A stretch of 64,000 nt of DNA, taken from assembly GCA_965214485.1 (NCBI GenBank), contig CBDCBW010000004.1, positions 1 through 64,000 on the forward strand, in the 5' to 3' direction. Both the position numbers and the translations under genes were made by a program. This DNA comes from JANQRZ01 sp965214485. Its GTDB lineage: Bacteria > Bacteroidota > Rhodothermia > Rhodothermales > JANQRZ01. The notes below the pieces were generated by a model. That model made no database searches. It was not told the DNA's origin and saw nothing but the letters and a program-made list of their open reading frames with translations. Below, piece by piece: positions 1-8,134 of this stretch (position 1 is the stretch's first letter; each line of letters starts with the position of its first letter).

Positions 1-639
1 GTGCTCGTCAACGTTCTCGGCAACCACGTCCCGCGCGCCGCCGCGCGCCTCTTCCCTGACCTCCTGTGGCGGCGGGCCGACGGGACGCGCACGCTCTACC
101 TCACCTTCGACGACGGGCCGGACGAGACGACGCCCGCCCTGCTCGCTTTGCTCGGCCGGTACGAGGTCCCGGCGTCGTTCTTCCTCGTCGGGGAGCAGAT
201 GCGGCGGTGGCCGGAGCTGGTGCGGGCGGTCCGCGCCGCCGGGCACACGGTGGGGCAGCACACGGACACGCACGCGAACGCGTGGCAGACGCCCGCCGCT
301 GCCGTCGAGGCCGAGATGGCGCGCGCCACGGCGACGCTCGAAGACCTGAGCGGCGAGGCGGTGCGCTGGATGCGCCCGCCCTACGGCTACTTCACGACGG
401 CGATGCGGCGGTGGTGCCGCCGGCAGGAGCAGCGGATCGCGATGTGGGACGTGATGCCCGGCGACTTCCTGGCCTCGGCCACCCCGCAGGCGGTGCGCGA
501 GCGGACGGTCGGGCTGGCCCGTCCCGGCTCGGTCATCGTGCTCCACGAGGGGGGGCACGCCCGGCGCGTGACGCCGCCGGCCCTCGCGCAGGCCCTGCCC
601 CGGCTGCGGGCGGCGGGGTACCGGTTCGCGGCGCTCTGA
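1..639 (+). CDS. Polysaccharide deacetylase family protein (NodB fold), 5' end at window edge
   Basis: Predicted metal-dependent carbohydrate esterase that removes N- or O-acetyl groups from a cell-envelope or exported glycan. The NodB motifs appear in order: LTFDDGPD near residue 34 (catalytic Asp plus metal Asp), the metal-binding QHTDTH near 85, RPPYGY near 123, and VIVLHEGG near 178, where families usually have LHD. The reading frame opens with GTG at the first base of the window. At 212 residues it is a normal length for the family, so it may be complete, but a start further upstream cannot be excluded. No signal peptide is visible from this start. The next gene is a glycosyltransferase 2 enzyme on the same strand, which suggests work on an exported polysaccharide or glycolipid. 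Confidence 0.85.
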   Translation: MLVNVLGNHVPRAAARLFPDLLWRRADGTRTLYLTFDDGPDETTPALLALLGRYEVPASFFLVGEQMRRWPELVRAVRAAGHTVGQHTDTHANAWQTPAAAVEAEMARATATLEDLSGEAVRWMRPPYGYFTTAMRRWCRRQEQRIAMWDVMPGDFLASATPQAVRERTVGLARPGSVIVLHEGGHARRVTPPALAQALPRLRAAGYRFAAL

Positions 640-780
640 TGCGGAATACGTGCTGATGCGGAATGCGTGAAACGTGACGCGTCCTGCCCGAGGCAAGCCT
701 CACCGGCGGGGCCGGGTCCGCGCAGCCCGTATCATCACGCGCTCCCGCGTCTCTCCCGTGCCGCCCCCGACCTCCGCCCC

Positions 781-1926
781 ATGTGGCTGCTGCTGCTCGT
801 CCCCGTCACGCTCTACGCCGTGTTCGTGCTGGGCGTCGCCGTCGTCACGGCCCGCGCTTCGCACCGGCACCGGGAGCCGGCGGTCCCCCTGCCCCGCATC
901 GCCGTGCTCGTGGCGGCGCGCAACGAGGAGGAGCGGCTGGGGCGCTGCCTCGACGCGCTCCTCGCGCAGGACTACCCCGCCGACCGGCTCGACCTTTTCA
1001 TCGCCGACGACCACTCGACGGACCGGACGGCGCAGGTGATCGAGCGCTACCGGGCGCGCACCGCGGCGAAGGTCATGGCAGGGGACGATGCGGCGGGGCC
1101 TGCGCCCGAGGAGCCTGCGGTGCACGGCGTCCCCGTGCCCGAGCCGAGCGGCCACCTCCGGGGCAAGGCCCTCGCCATCCACGCCGCCGTCGAAGCCTGC
1201 GACCACGACCTGCTGCTCGTCACCGACGCCGACTGCGCGCCGCCGCCGGGCTGGGCGCGCAGCCTCGTCGCCTACTTCGACGACCCGGCGACGGGGATCG
1301 TCTGCGGCCACACCCACGTCGAGACGCGGGGCGACTGGCTGACCGAGCTGCAGGCGCTCGACTGGAGCTACCTCCTCGCCATCTGCTCGGCGTTCGTCGA
1401 GACCGGGCACCCGATCACGGCGATGGGCAACAACATGGCCTTCCGCCGCGACGCCTACGAGGCCGTCGGCGGCTACCCCGCGCTCCCGTTCTCGGTCACC
1501 GAGGACTACATGCTCTTCCGCGCCGTCTACGAGCAGACCGACTACCGCCTCCGCTACCCGGCGGACCCCGCGCTCCGCAACGTCACCCTCCCGCTCGGCC
1601 GGATCGCGGACGTCTACCAGCAGCGGCGGCGCTGGGCGCGCGGCGGGACGCAGTCGCAGGGCTGGGTCCACGGGGTCTACGCCGTCACACACCTCGCGCA
1701 CCTCCTCCCGCTCCTCGCCCTCTTCGTCGTCCCGGGGCCGACGCTCGCCGCGCTCGCGCTCAAGGTCGGCGCGGACTTCGCCGCGCTGTGGGCGACGCTC
1801 GGCGCGCGGCGCGGCCTCCTCCGGACGTTCCCGCTCTGGGAGGCGTACCTGTTCGTCTACCTCGCCACGCTGCCGGCCGTGCTGCTGCTCTTCCCCCGCA
1901 TCAACTGGAAGGACCGGAAGCTTTGA
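781..1926 (+). CDS. Family 2 glycosyltransferase, membrane-anchored
   Basis: Inverting, nucleotide-sugar-dependent glycosyltransferase of the cellulose-synthase-like GT2 group, acting at the cytoplasmic face of the membrane. An N-terminal membrane helix (residues 1-22) is followed by a GT-A domain with ADDHSTD near 73, the metal-binding TDAD near 147, the acceptor-site TEDY near 239 and QQRRRW near 279 (the QxxRW-like motif of processive enzymes). Two further hydrophobic segments close the protein at 300-375. I chose the ATG at 781 over an in-frame GTG at 667: the extra 38 residues would be a charged, proline-rich stretch ahead of a classic membrane anchor. The upstream polysaccharide deacetylase suggests a joint role in an envelope glycan. 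The donor and acceptor sugars cannot be read from the sequence. Confidence 0.85.
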   Translation: MWLLLLVPVTLYAVFVLGVAVVTARASHRHREPAVPLPRIAVLVAARNEEERLGRCLDALLAQDYPADRLDLFIADDHSTDRTAQVIERYRARTAAKVMAGDDAAGPAPEEPAVHGVPVPEPSGHLRGKALAIHAAVEACDHDLLLVTDADCAPPPGWARSLVAYFDDPATGIVCGHTHVETRGDWLTELQALDWSYLLAICSAFVETGHPITAMGNNMAFRRDAYEAVGGYPALPFSVTEDYMLFRAVYEQTDYRLRYPADPALRNVTLPLGRIADVYQQRRRWARGGTQSQGWVHGVYAVTHLAHLLPLLALFVVPGPTLAALALKVGADFAALWATLGARRGLLRTFPLWEAYLFVYLATLPAVLLLFPRINWKDRKL

Positions 1927-2013
1927 GGGGGATAGAGGGCGTGGGGGAATGGAGGGAGACAGGGCCGGTTCTCGCCCTCCCTGCCCTCCACGCCCCAAAC
2001 AGCCCCTTCCGGC

Positions 2014-2757
2014 TCACCACACGTAGAGCAGGATCGCGATGTAGTGGCAGACGCTGCCGGCGATCACGAAGAGGTGCCAGATGGCGTGGTTGAACGGGAG
2101 GCTCTCCCACAGGAAGAAGATCACGCCGCCGGTGTAGCAGACGCCGCCCGCCATCAGCCACCCGAGCCCCGCCGCCGAGACGCCGTTGATGATCGGCTCG
2201 ATGGCGACGACGACGAGCCAGCCCATCGCGAGGTAGAACGCCGTCGAGTAGCGCGTGAACCGGTCGATGTCGAGGATTTTGGCGAGGCAGCCGAACGCGG
2301 CGAGCACCCAGACGAGGGCGAGGAGTGCCCAGCCCCACACGCCGCTCAGGCTGATCACCATGAACGGCGTGTAGGTCCCCGCGATCAGCAGGTAGATCGC
2401 CGCGTGGTCGAGGATGCGGAAGATGCGGCGCATCCTCGGCTCGCGGAAGGCGTGATAGAGCGTCGAGGCGAGGTAGACCAGCAGCAGCGTCGTGCCGTAG
2501 ACGGCGAAGCTCGCGATGTGGAGCGCGCCCCCGCGCAGCGCGCCGAGCACGATCAGCACCGGCACGCCGGCCACGGCCATCAGCAGGCCCGTCCCGTGCG
2601 TCACCACGTTGGCGATGTCCTCGCGCAGCCGCTGCTCGGCGACGATCTCCGCCCGCGTCCGCTTCGCCCCTCGTTTGGCGCGGGTGCGGATCCGGCGGTT
2701 TCGGGCGGTGATGCGGCTCACGGAGACGCGGGCTGGGGAGAAGACGAGCAAGGACAT
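2014..2757 (-). CDS. trhA: Hemolysin III / PAQR family membrane protein
   Basis: A seven-helix integral membrane protein of the YqfA/TrhA (hemolysin III, PAQR) family, linked in other bacteria to membrane-energy and fatty-acid homeostasis. The family histidines are present: STLYHAF near residue 103, LDHAAIYLLIAGTYTPF near 118, and NHAIWHLFVIAGSVCHY at the C-terminus, which places the predicted metal-binding residues at the same membrane face. Length 247 residues. The first 45 residues are Arg-rich and not typical of the family, so the true start may lie downstream. It is divergent from the HmuY-like gene, with a 138-bp shared upstream region in which I could not settle a promoter. Confidence 0.88.
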   Translation of the reverse strand: MSLLVFSPARVSVSRITARNRRIRTRAKRGAKRTRAEIVAEQRLREDIANVVTHGTGLLMAVAGVPVLIVLGALRGGALHIASFAVYGTTLLLVYLASTLYHAFREPRMRRIFRILDHAAIYLLIAGTYTPFMVISLSGVWGWALLALVWVLAAFGCLAKILDIDRFTRYSTAFYLAMGWLVVVAIEPIINGVSAAGLGWLMAGGVCYTGGVIFFLWESLPFNHAIWHLFVIAGSVCHYIAILLYVW

Positions 2758-2895
2758 GGCCTGCCGGATTCGGGGGGACCCCTAAAACTCGCAGGTTTCA
2801 TGCCAGCATACGCCATAGGAAATTCACCCACACGGGGCGACCAGAACGAGGTTCCGCTCGTAGTGTGTGCCTCATCGATTTAACCTTCCCGTCTC

Positions 2896-3489
2896 ATGCT
2901 TCGCCTCGCCCTGCTCCTCCTCCCGGTCACCCTCACGGCCTGTCTCGCGCCGCGCCCGCCCGCTGCCTCCGAGCCGGTGACGTACACCGTCGCCGATCTC
3001 GACGCCCGCGGCGAAGGCGGCCATTTCACGTTCTACAGCCTTCGCGAGAACAGCCTCGTCGCGGTGGAGGATTCGGCCTCGGCAGCGTGGGACCTCGCCT
3101 TCCGCTCGACGACGATCCTGGTCAACGGCGGCGCGTCCGGGCCGGGCGAGGGGGCCGTCGCCGTGCTCCAGGATACGACCTTCGCCGCCGTCCCCGCAGC
3201 CCCCGCCGACGAAGCCTTCCTCCAGGACCGGGGGACGGACAAGACGGAGACCGCGATCCCCGGCGGGGCGGGCAACGGGTGGTACGCCTACGACTTCGTC
3301 TCCGGCATCGTCGCGCCCCGCGCCGCTGTGCTCGTCGTCCGCACCGCCGACGGGCGCTACGCGAAGGTCGAGATCGAGAGCTACTACGGGGGCGCGCCGC
3401 CGATGGAAGAGATCGACCCCACCGAAGGCTTCCGGTACTACACCTTCCGCGTCCTCTTCCAACCCGACGGCTCGCGGCGGCTGGAGTAG
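2896..3489 (+). CDS. HmuY-like family lipoprotein
   Basis: Predicted outer-membrane-associated lipoprotein related to the HmuY family (haem binding in Porphyromonas). The N-terminus is a lipoprotein signal with lipobox LTAC, putting the lipidated Cys at residue 16. The body has the family's beta-rich pattern FTFYSLRENSLV, WDLAFRSTTILVNGG and a late FRYYTFRVLFQPDG. Length 197 residues. No TonB receptor or haem-transport gene lies nearby, so haem binding here is only a family-level inference. Many Rhodothermota homologues sit alone and have no tested function. Confidence 0.75.
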   Translation: MLRLALLLLPVTLTACLAPRPPAASEPVTYTVADLDARGEGGHFTFYSLRENSLVAVEDSASAAWDLAFRSTTILVNGGASGPGEGAVAVLQDTTFAAVPAAPADEAFLQDRGTDKTETAIPGGAGNGWYAYDFVSGIVAPRAAVLVVRTADGRYAKVEIESYYGGAPPMEEIDPTEGFRYYTFRVLFQPDGSRRLE

Positions 3490-3526
3490 CGGTTGGCTTT
3501 TGGAGTCTGTCTACGAAAATGATCGA

Positions 3527-3542
3527 GGGCTGCGAGCGGCTG
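3527..3542 (+). repeat. Dispersed intergenic repeat core (copy A)
   Basis: The 16-mer GGGCTGCGAGCGGCTG lies in the 229-bp noncoding gap between the HmuY-like gene and tgt. It recurs at 8831-8846, again behind a stop codon. Around it, similarity continues loosely: an upstream ACGAAA/ATGAT-like stretch and a downstream GCGTTGCGCT are shared. I see nothing else in this gap except short low-complexity stretches. Confidence 0.45.
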
Positions 3543-3718
3543 CAAAAGCTGCGCTCCGCGTTGCGCTCCCTTCGGCTGCGCTCAGAGCAGGCTCTGTCCG
3601 ATGCTTCGGCATTTGGCTTCTCACGCGTCTCGATAACGAACTGGTGTTAGCTTTAGGCTGTTGGTTTTATACCAGCCATCGAGGGGCCAAGAGCTAACAG
3701 CCAGGTGCCAAAAGCTCC

Positions 3719-4849
3719 TCAAATCCGGCGGCTGACGCGGGGCAGCACCTCGGCCTTCCAAGCGGCAAACCGTCCGTCGCGGATCGCCGCCCGCGCTTCG
3801 CGCATCAGCCAGGTGTAGAGCGCCAGGTTCTGCATGCTCGCGATCTGCAAACCCAGCACCTCGCCTGAAATAATCAGGTGCCGGAGGTAGGCCTTCGTGA
3901 ACGCCTGGCTCGCGTAGGCGTCGAGCCCAGCGTCGACCGGCTCGAAGTGGGTCTTCCACTGCGCGTTCTTGATGTTGACGATGCCCTCGGTCGTGAAGAG
4001 CGTGCCGTTGCGCCCGTTGCGCGTCGGCATCACGCAGTCGAACATGTCGACGCCGCGCGCGATGTTTTCGAGCAGGTTTGCCGGCGTTCCGACGCCCATC
4101 AGGTAGCGCGGCTTGGCACGCGGCAATAGTTCGGTCACGACCTCGACCATCTCGTACATCACCGGCGCCGCCTCGCCGACCGACAGCCCGCCCACCGCGT
4201 ACCCCTCGAAGTCTAGCTCGACGAGGCGGCGCGCCGACTCGCGCCGGACCTCGGGGTAGGTCACGCCCTGCACGATCGCGAAGAGGGCCTGGTGGTGGCC
4301 GTACCGCGGCCCGGTCCCGCGCAGCCGGGCTTGGCAGCGCTTCGCCCAGCGGATGGTCAGCTCGTTCGAGCGGCGGGCATAGGCTTCGTCCACGTCGGCG
4401 GCGGGGCACTCGTCGAGCACCATCATCACGTCTGAGCCGATGCTCCGCTGCGTGTCCACGACCGACTCCGGGGTGAACAAGTGATACGACCCGTCGAGGT
4501 GGCTCTGGAAGCGGACGCCCTCTTCGGTGATCTTGCGGCGGTGGGCGAGGGAGAAGACCTGGAACCCGCCGGAGTCGGTGAGCAGCGGCCGGTCCCACCC
4601 GATGAAGCGGTGCAGGCCGCCGGCGGCTTCGAGGACGGCGGTACCCGGCCGGAGGAAGAGGTGGTACGTGTTGCCGAGGATGATCTGGGCCCGCACGTCC
4701 TCGGCGAGCTCGCGCGGCCCGACGGCCTTGACGCTGCCGAGCGTCCCGACGGGCATGAAGACGGGCGTCTCGACCGACCCGTGGTCCGTGTCCAGCCGCC
4801 CGAGGCGGGCGTCCGTGTCGGCGTCCTCGTGGAGGAGGGTGAAGGCCAC
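3719..4849 (-). CDS. tgt: Queuine tRNA-ribosyltransferase
   Basis: Exchanges the wobble guanine of GUN-anticodon tRNAs for the queuosine precursor preQ1. 376 residues, normal for a bacterial Tgt. Visible: LTDSGGFQVFS with the general-base Asp at 92, GVGTPANLLENI near 252, and the nucleophile Asp271 in MFDCVMPTRNGRNG. The start is the GTG at 4849, four bases after the stop of the upstream gene; longer readings run through a Ser/Pro/Thr-rich shadow. Odd point: the C-terminal zinc site is absent. The Cys-x-Cys-x2-Cys ligands of E. coli Tgt correspond to Leu309, Ala311 and Ser314, and the ligand His to Gln340 in IASMQNLALY. From memory, other Bacteroidota Tgt proteins also lack these Cys but keep the His. 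Last gene of the 5423-to-3719 operon. Confidence 0.93.
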   Translation of the reverse strand: MAFTLLHEDADTDARLGRLDTDHGSVETPVFMPVGTLGSVKAVGPRELAEDVRAQIILGNTYHLFLRPGTAVLEAAGGLHRFIGWDRPLLTDSGGFQVFSLAHRRKITEEGVRFQSHLDGSYHLFTPESVVDTQRSIGSDVMMVLDECPAADVDEAYARRSNELTIRWAKRCQARLRGTGPRYGHHQALFAIVQGVTYPEVRRESARRLVELDFEGYAVGGLSVGEAAPVMYEMVEVVTELLPRAKPRYLMGVGTPANLLENIARGVDMFDCVMPTRNGRNGTLFTTEGIVNIKNAQWKTHFEPVDAGLDAYASQAFTKAYLRHLIISGEVLGLQIASMQNLALYTWLMREARAAIRDGRFAAWKAEVLPRVSRRI

Positions 4850-4853
4850 GGCG

Positions 4854-5423
4854 CTAGGCGGCGCGGACGAGCGATCCCCCAGCCTCCACCTCCAGCCCCT
4901 CGGCGAGCCGGGCTTCGAGCCGGTCGAGGTCGGCGGGGGCGAGGCCGAGGACGACGGGGCCGTCGTCGGTGCGGAGCAGCAGCAGGTCGTCGGGCAGGCG
5001 GTTGACGAAGGCCCGTGTCGCCGCGTAGCGCCGCCAGTGCCGGTGGTACGCTTCGGCGGTGATCCGCTCGGCCCGGTCGATGGCACCGTAGCCCAGGTGG
5101 AGCGTGTCGCTTCCCTGCCTGGCCTCGAGGGCTTCGGAATCCGCAGTGACGGTGATCGCGGGCTTCCAGCCCCACAGGCACCCCCATGCGAGCAGGCCCC
5201 CGCCGAGGCCGTGCGCCGCGAGCACCCCCAGCGCGAGGGCGTCGCCCGGCGCGGCCTCGCCGAGCAGGATCCAACTCCACTGGCTGGCGAGCGTCGCCAC
5301 GGTGAGCACGAGCGCGGCGGCGACGATGAAGAGGCTCTCGGCGTGGCGTGCGTCCCGCGCCCGGCACCGGACCCACCGCCCGAGCGCGGACGAGGGCGGA
5401 TGAAACGCGCGAGGAATGGTCAC
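4854..5423 (-). CDS. Small membrane protein with two helices and a PH-like soluble half
   Basis: Not recognised to family. Two hydrophobic segments (about residues 30-50 and 60-82 from this start) are followed by a soluble domain of about 100 residues whose beta-rich pattern, WGWKPAITVTADSEALEARQ onward, resembles bacterial PH-like (YcxB/DUF304-type) domains. I start it at GTG 5423. An earlier GTG at 5486 would place a promoter-like TATTTTCG (minus strand, 5463-5470) inside the coding sequence, and the extra residues look unstructured. Its stop lies four bases ahead of the tgt start, so the two are almost certainly cotranscribed, but no link to queuosine is evident. Confidence 0.6.
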   Translation of the reverse strand: MTIPRAFHPPSSALGRWVRCRARDARHAESLFIVAAALVLTVATLASQWSWILLGEAAPGDALALGVLAAHGLGGGLLAWGCLWGWKPAITVTADSEALEARQGSDTLHLGYGAIDRAERITAEAYHRHWRRYAATRAFVNRLPDDLLLLRTDDGPVVLGLAPADLDRLEARLAEGLEVEAGGSLVRAA

Positions 5424-5462
5424 GGCAAACGGCACAGGCGCAGCGAGGTCGGGCAGGCTAGC

Positions 5463-5470
5463 CGAAAATA
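5463..5470 (-). promoter_or_regulatory. Candidate -7 element for the membrane protein-tgt operon
   Basis: Minus-strand TATTTTCG fits the TAnnTTYG pattern found ahead of many genes in this window. It lies 40 bases upstream of the GTG chosen as start (5423). No clear -33 TTG is seen. Confidence 0.35.
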
Positions 5471-5509
5471 CGGTGCGCTCCCCCACGCAGGGGACGCGTT
5501 AGAAAAGCG

Positions 5510-6130
5510 TTACCTCTCGCCCTGCTTGCCCAGCGCATCGGGGACGAGCCCGGCGTAGAGCGCCTCGACCTGCGACTGGAGCGCGGCGAGGGCACCGTCG
5601 TTCTCGAGGACGAGGTCGGCGCGGGCGCGGAGCTCGGCGGCTGGGAGCTGGTGCTGCATCCGGGCGAGGACGGCCTCGCGCGTCACCCCATCGCGCGCCA
5701 TCACCCTGCGGAGGCGCGTCTCGACGGGCGCGTCCACGACCGCCACCGCGTCGAGCAGCCGGTCGGCCCCGGTCTCGAAGAGGAGCGCCGCTTCGTAGAC
5801 GAGGAGCCGCACCCGGTCGGCGCGCGCTTCGCCGACCAGCCGCAGCATCTCGGCGCGGACGCGGGGGTGGACGAGCGCGTTGAGCCGGGCCAGTTCCTCG
5901 GCGTTGCCGAAGACGCAGGCCGCGAGGTGCGCCCGGTCGAGCGCGCCCGCGTCGTCGTAGCTCTCGGCCCCGAACGCCTCGCTGACGCCGGCGCGGAGGT
6001 CGGCGTCCTCGTGCATCAGCCGCTTCGCCACCGCGTCGGCGTAGACCACGCGCGCGCCGAGGCCGCCCAGCATCCGGCACACCGCCGACTTGCCGCTGCC
6101 GATGCCGCCGGTGACGCCGAGGGTTTTCAA
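5510..6130 (-). CDS. coaE: Dephospho-CoA kinase
   Basis: Last step of coenzyme A synthesis: phosphorylates the 3'-hydroxyl of dephospho-CoA with ATP. 206 residues, normal length. The P-loop GGIGSGKSAV (residues 8-17) opens the protein, the acid motif YADAVAKRLM follows at about 30, and the substrate-site stretch HPRVRAEM and lid-region Arg/Gln residues RRVMARDG are present. The partner CoA gene coaD is at 44175-44666, so the two are not clustered. Upstream lies a three-copy 16-bp tandem repeat; no promoter was settled. Confidence 0.93.
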   Translation of the reverse strand: MKTLGVTGGIGSGKSAVCRMLGGLGARVVYADAVAKRLMHEDADLRAGVSEAFGAESYDDAGALDRAHLAACVFGNAEELARLNALVHPRVRAEMLRLVGEARADRVRLLVYEAALLFETGADRLLDAVAVVDAPVETRLRRVMARDGVTREAVLARMQHQLPAAELRARADLVLENDGALAALQSQVEALYAGLVPDALGKQGER

Positions 6131-6138
6131 GAGATCAG

Positions 6139-6186
6139 GATCGGAAGCGGGGAAGATCGGAAGCGGGGAAGATCGGAAGCGGGGAA
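6139..6186. repeat. 16-bp perfect tandem repeat, three copies
   Basis: GATCGGAAGCGGGGAA repeated three times end to end, directly upstream of coaE. One of many short tandem duplications in the window, consistent with slippage or short-range end joining. Confidence 0.85.
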
Positions 6187-6238
6187 GATAGGTTTGGCGG
6201 TGAACCCTGGGACCTTCCGCTCGTCCTTTCGTCCGCTC

Positions 6239-7006
6239 TTACCCGCCGAACCCCTCGGCCATCAACTGCTCGGTCCGGGCGAGGACGTCCTCCGTCGCGG
6301 TGAGGTGACTGAAGGCCAGTTCCAGCGAGGCCGCCTCGGTCTCCAGCTTCAGCGCCTCCGGCGAGCCCTCGCCGATGACGCGCCCGCCGCGCAGCACGAT
6401 CACGTGGTCGGCGATGCGCTCGACCGCGTCGAGGAGGTGGGACGAGTAGAGCACCGTGTGACCCGCGTCGGCCCAGCGGCGGAGGAGGGCGCGGGCGAGG
6501 AGAACGGCCTCGGCGTCGAGGCCCGAGAGCGGCTCGTCGAGGAGGAGCACCGGCGGGGCGTGGAGGAGGGCGGCGGAGAGCAGCACCTTCTGCTTCATGC
6601 CCTTCGAGAAACCGACCATCTTGCGCTGTGCCTCGTCGCCGAGCCGCCAGTAGCGCAGGAGCGCGCCGAGGCGGGTGCGGGCGAGGGCCTCGTCCAGCCC
6701 GTACATCCGCCCGACGAAGAGGAGGTACTCCTCCGGCGTAAAGCTCTCGTAGAGGTGCCCGTGCTCCGGCACGAACCCGTAGCGCCGCTTCGCCGCGAGC
6801 GGCTGCCGGGCCGGGTCCACGCCCGCCACCACCACGCGGCCCTCGTCCGGCGCGAGCGTGCCCGTCAGCAGCCGCATCGTGGTCGTCTTGCCCGCGCCGT
6901 TGGGGCCGACGTAGCCGGCGATCTGCCCGGCCTCGACGCGGAACGACACGTCGTGCAGCACCGCTTTGCCGCCGAGCGTGCTCGAGACGTTCTGGACGTG
7001 AATCAT
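6239..7006 (-). CDS. ABC transporter ATP-binding protein
   Basis: ATPase subunit of an ABC-2-type exporter, energising a separate permease not present here. Walker A GPNGAGKTT at residues 34-42, Q-loop region RYGFVPEHGHLYESF near 80, a divergent signature FSKGMKQKV near 132, Walker B VLLLDEPLSGLD, and switch His in YSSHLLDAVE. I start at ATG 7006 (MIHVQNVSS), the usual first strand of the fold; an in-frame start at 7099 would read through a palindromic intergenic sequence. About 255 residues. It follows the HIT gene on the same strand with a hairpin-forming spacer. Substrate unknown. Confidence 0.85.
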   Translation of the reverse strand: MIHVQNVSSTLGGKAVLHDVSFRVEAGQIAGYVGPNGAGKTTTMRLLTGTLAPDEGRVVVAGVDPARQPLAAKRRYGFVPEHGHLYESFTPEEYLLFVGRMYGLDEALARTRLGALLRYWRLGDEAQRKMVGFSKGMKQKVLLSAALLHAPPVLLLDEPLSGLDAEAVLLARALLRRWADAGHTVLYSSHLLDAVERIADHVIVLRGGRVIGEGSPEALKLETEAASLELAFSHLTATEDVLARTEQLMAEGFGG

Positions 7007-7008
7007 GG

Positions 7009-7075
7009 CGAGTGACGAACGGCGAACGGCGAGCAACGAGCGAGGACCGTTCGTCGCTCGCAGTTCGCCACTCGT
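7009..7075. repeat. Imperfect inverted repeat between HIT and ABC genes
   Basis: The 77-bp spacer is built from repeated CGAACGG/CGAGC words arranged as a long imperfect palindrome, for example GACGAACGG at 7014-7022 opposite CCGTTCGTC at 7047-7055. On the transcript it would fold into a hairpin between the two genes. It lacks a U-tract, so it could be an RNA-stability or attenuation element or simply a palindromic insertion. Confidence 0.5.
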
Positions 7076-7083
7076 CGTTGGGG

Positions 7084-7422
7084 TCAGCCGGGCGGCCACT
7101 GCATCGAGCGGCCCCCGAGAAGGTGCAGGTGGATGTGGAAGACGGACTGCCCGGCCCCCTCGCCGTTGTTCATCACCAAGCGGTAGTGCTGAAGCCCCTC
7201 CTGCTCGGCCACGATGCGGGCGACGACGAACAGGTGGCCGACGAGCGCCTCGTCCGCCGCCTCGATCTGGTCGGCGCGGGGGATCGGTTTGCGGGGGACG
7301 ATGAGGACGTGGACCGGGGCCTGCGGATTGATGTCGCGGAAGGCCACGGCGCGGTCGTCTTCGTAGACGAGATGGGCCGGGACTTCTTGGTCGGCGATCT
7401 GTTCGAAAAGCGTTTTACTCAT
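7084..7422 (-). CDS. HIT-domain nucleotide hydrolase (HinT-like)
   Basis: Histidine-triad protein of the HinT branch, hydrolysing purine nucleoside phosphoramidates and acyl-adenylates in the cytosol. 112 residues, full length. The catalytic triad FHIHLHLLGG ends at about residue 102, preceded by the conserved NNGEGAGQSV. The N-terminal LFEQIADQEVPAHLVYEDD is typical of the family. It is upstream of the ABC ATPase on the same strand; the spacer carries an inverted repeat, so co-expression may be partial. Confidence 0.92.
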   Translation of the reverse strand: MSKTLFEQIADQEVPAHLVYEDDRAVAFRDINPQAPVHVLIVPRKPIPRADQIEAADEALVGHLFVVARIVAEQEGLQHYRLVMNNGEGAGQSVFHIHLHLLGGRSMQWPPG

Positions 7423-7599
7423 GGCGTCACGGCGGGTCGGAAGAAATCAGGAAGGCAAACGGAGTGCGGGAGGCCACGCCGCCGCAATGGGGGGCCGGGG
7501 CGTCGCACAAAGATACCCGTAACCGGCCAGTGTTAGGCAACGGAACGAAGGGGTGCGGGGCGGGTTCTGTCGGACTCTGGCCCCTTGCCGCCGCTCGCC

Positions 7600-8025
7600 A
7601 TGCCGACTGTCTACGTCACCCGCACCGTCCGCTTCAACGCGGCGCACCGGCTCCACAACCCCGCGCAGTCGGACGAGTGGAATCGGGAGACCTTCGGCAA
7701 GTGCAACAACCCCAACTGGCACGGGCACAACTACACGCTCGACGTGACCGTCGCCGGCGAGCCGGACCCGGAGACGGGCTACGTCATCGACCTCGGCGAC
7801 CTGAAGCGCCTGCTCCACGAGCGCGTCGTGGACAAGCTGGACCACCGCAACCTGAACCTCGAGGTGGACTTCCTCGACGGCGTGATGCCCTCGACCGAGA
7901 ACGTCGCCGTCGCCGTCTGGAACGAGATCGCGGACGCCGTCGCCCAGGTGGCCCCGGGCGGGCGGCTGCACAGCATCCGGCTCCGCGAGACGGAGAACAA
8001 CGTGGCCGAGTACCGGGGCGAGTAG
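7600..8025 (+). CDS. 6-pyruvoyl-tetrahydropterin synthase (PTPS)
   Basis: Converts 7,8-dihydroneopterin triphosphate to 6-pyruvoyl-tetrahydropterin. Zinc His ligands are His16 (NAAHRL), His41 and His43 (WHGHNY); the catalytic Cys35 is in GKCNNPNWHGHNY. The later STENVAVAVW and RETENNVAEYRGE closely follow the animal PTPS rather than the shorter QueD type, which is why I prefer PTPS over 6-carboxytetrahydropterin synthase (QueD); the families overlap and QueD activity is not excluded. 141 residues from the ATG at 7600; a TTG at 7585 adds five residues. It is followed by GTP cyclohydrolase I and a sepiapterin-reductase-like SDR, which completes a tetrahydrobiopterin route. Confidence 0.85.
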   Translation: MPTVYVTRTVRFNAAHRLHNPAQSDEWNRETFGKCNNPNWHGHNYTLDVTVAGEPDPETGYVIDLGDLKRLLHERVVDKLDHRNLNLEVDFLDGVMPSTENVAVAVWNEIADAVAQVAPGGRLHSIRLRETENNVAEYRGE

Positions 8026-8134
8026 TTTAGGGGCGGAAGACCGGAGGAGCAGCCGAGCGCAGAAGTCCAGGATCACCGCCCAGCCCTCCTCCCCTGCTTC
8101 CGCTCGTCCTCCAGCTTTTGTTACCCGCCCGCTT

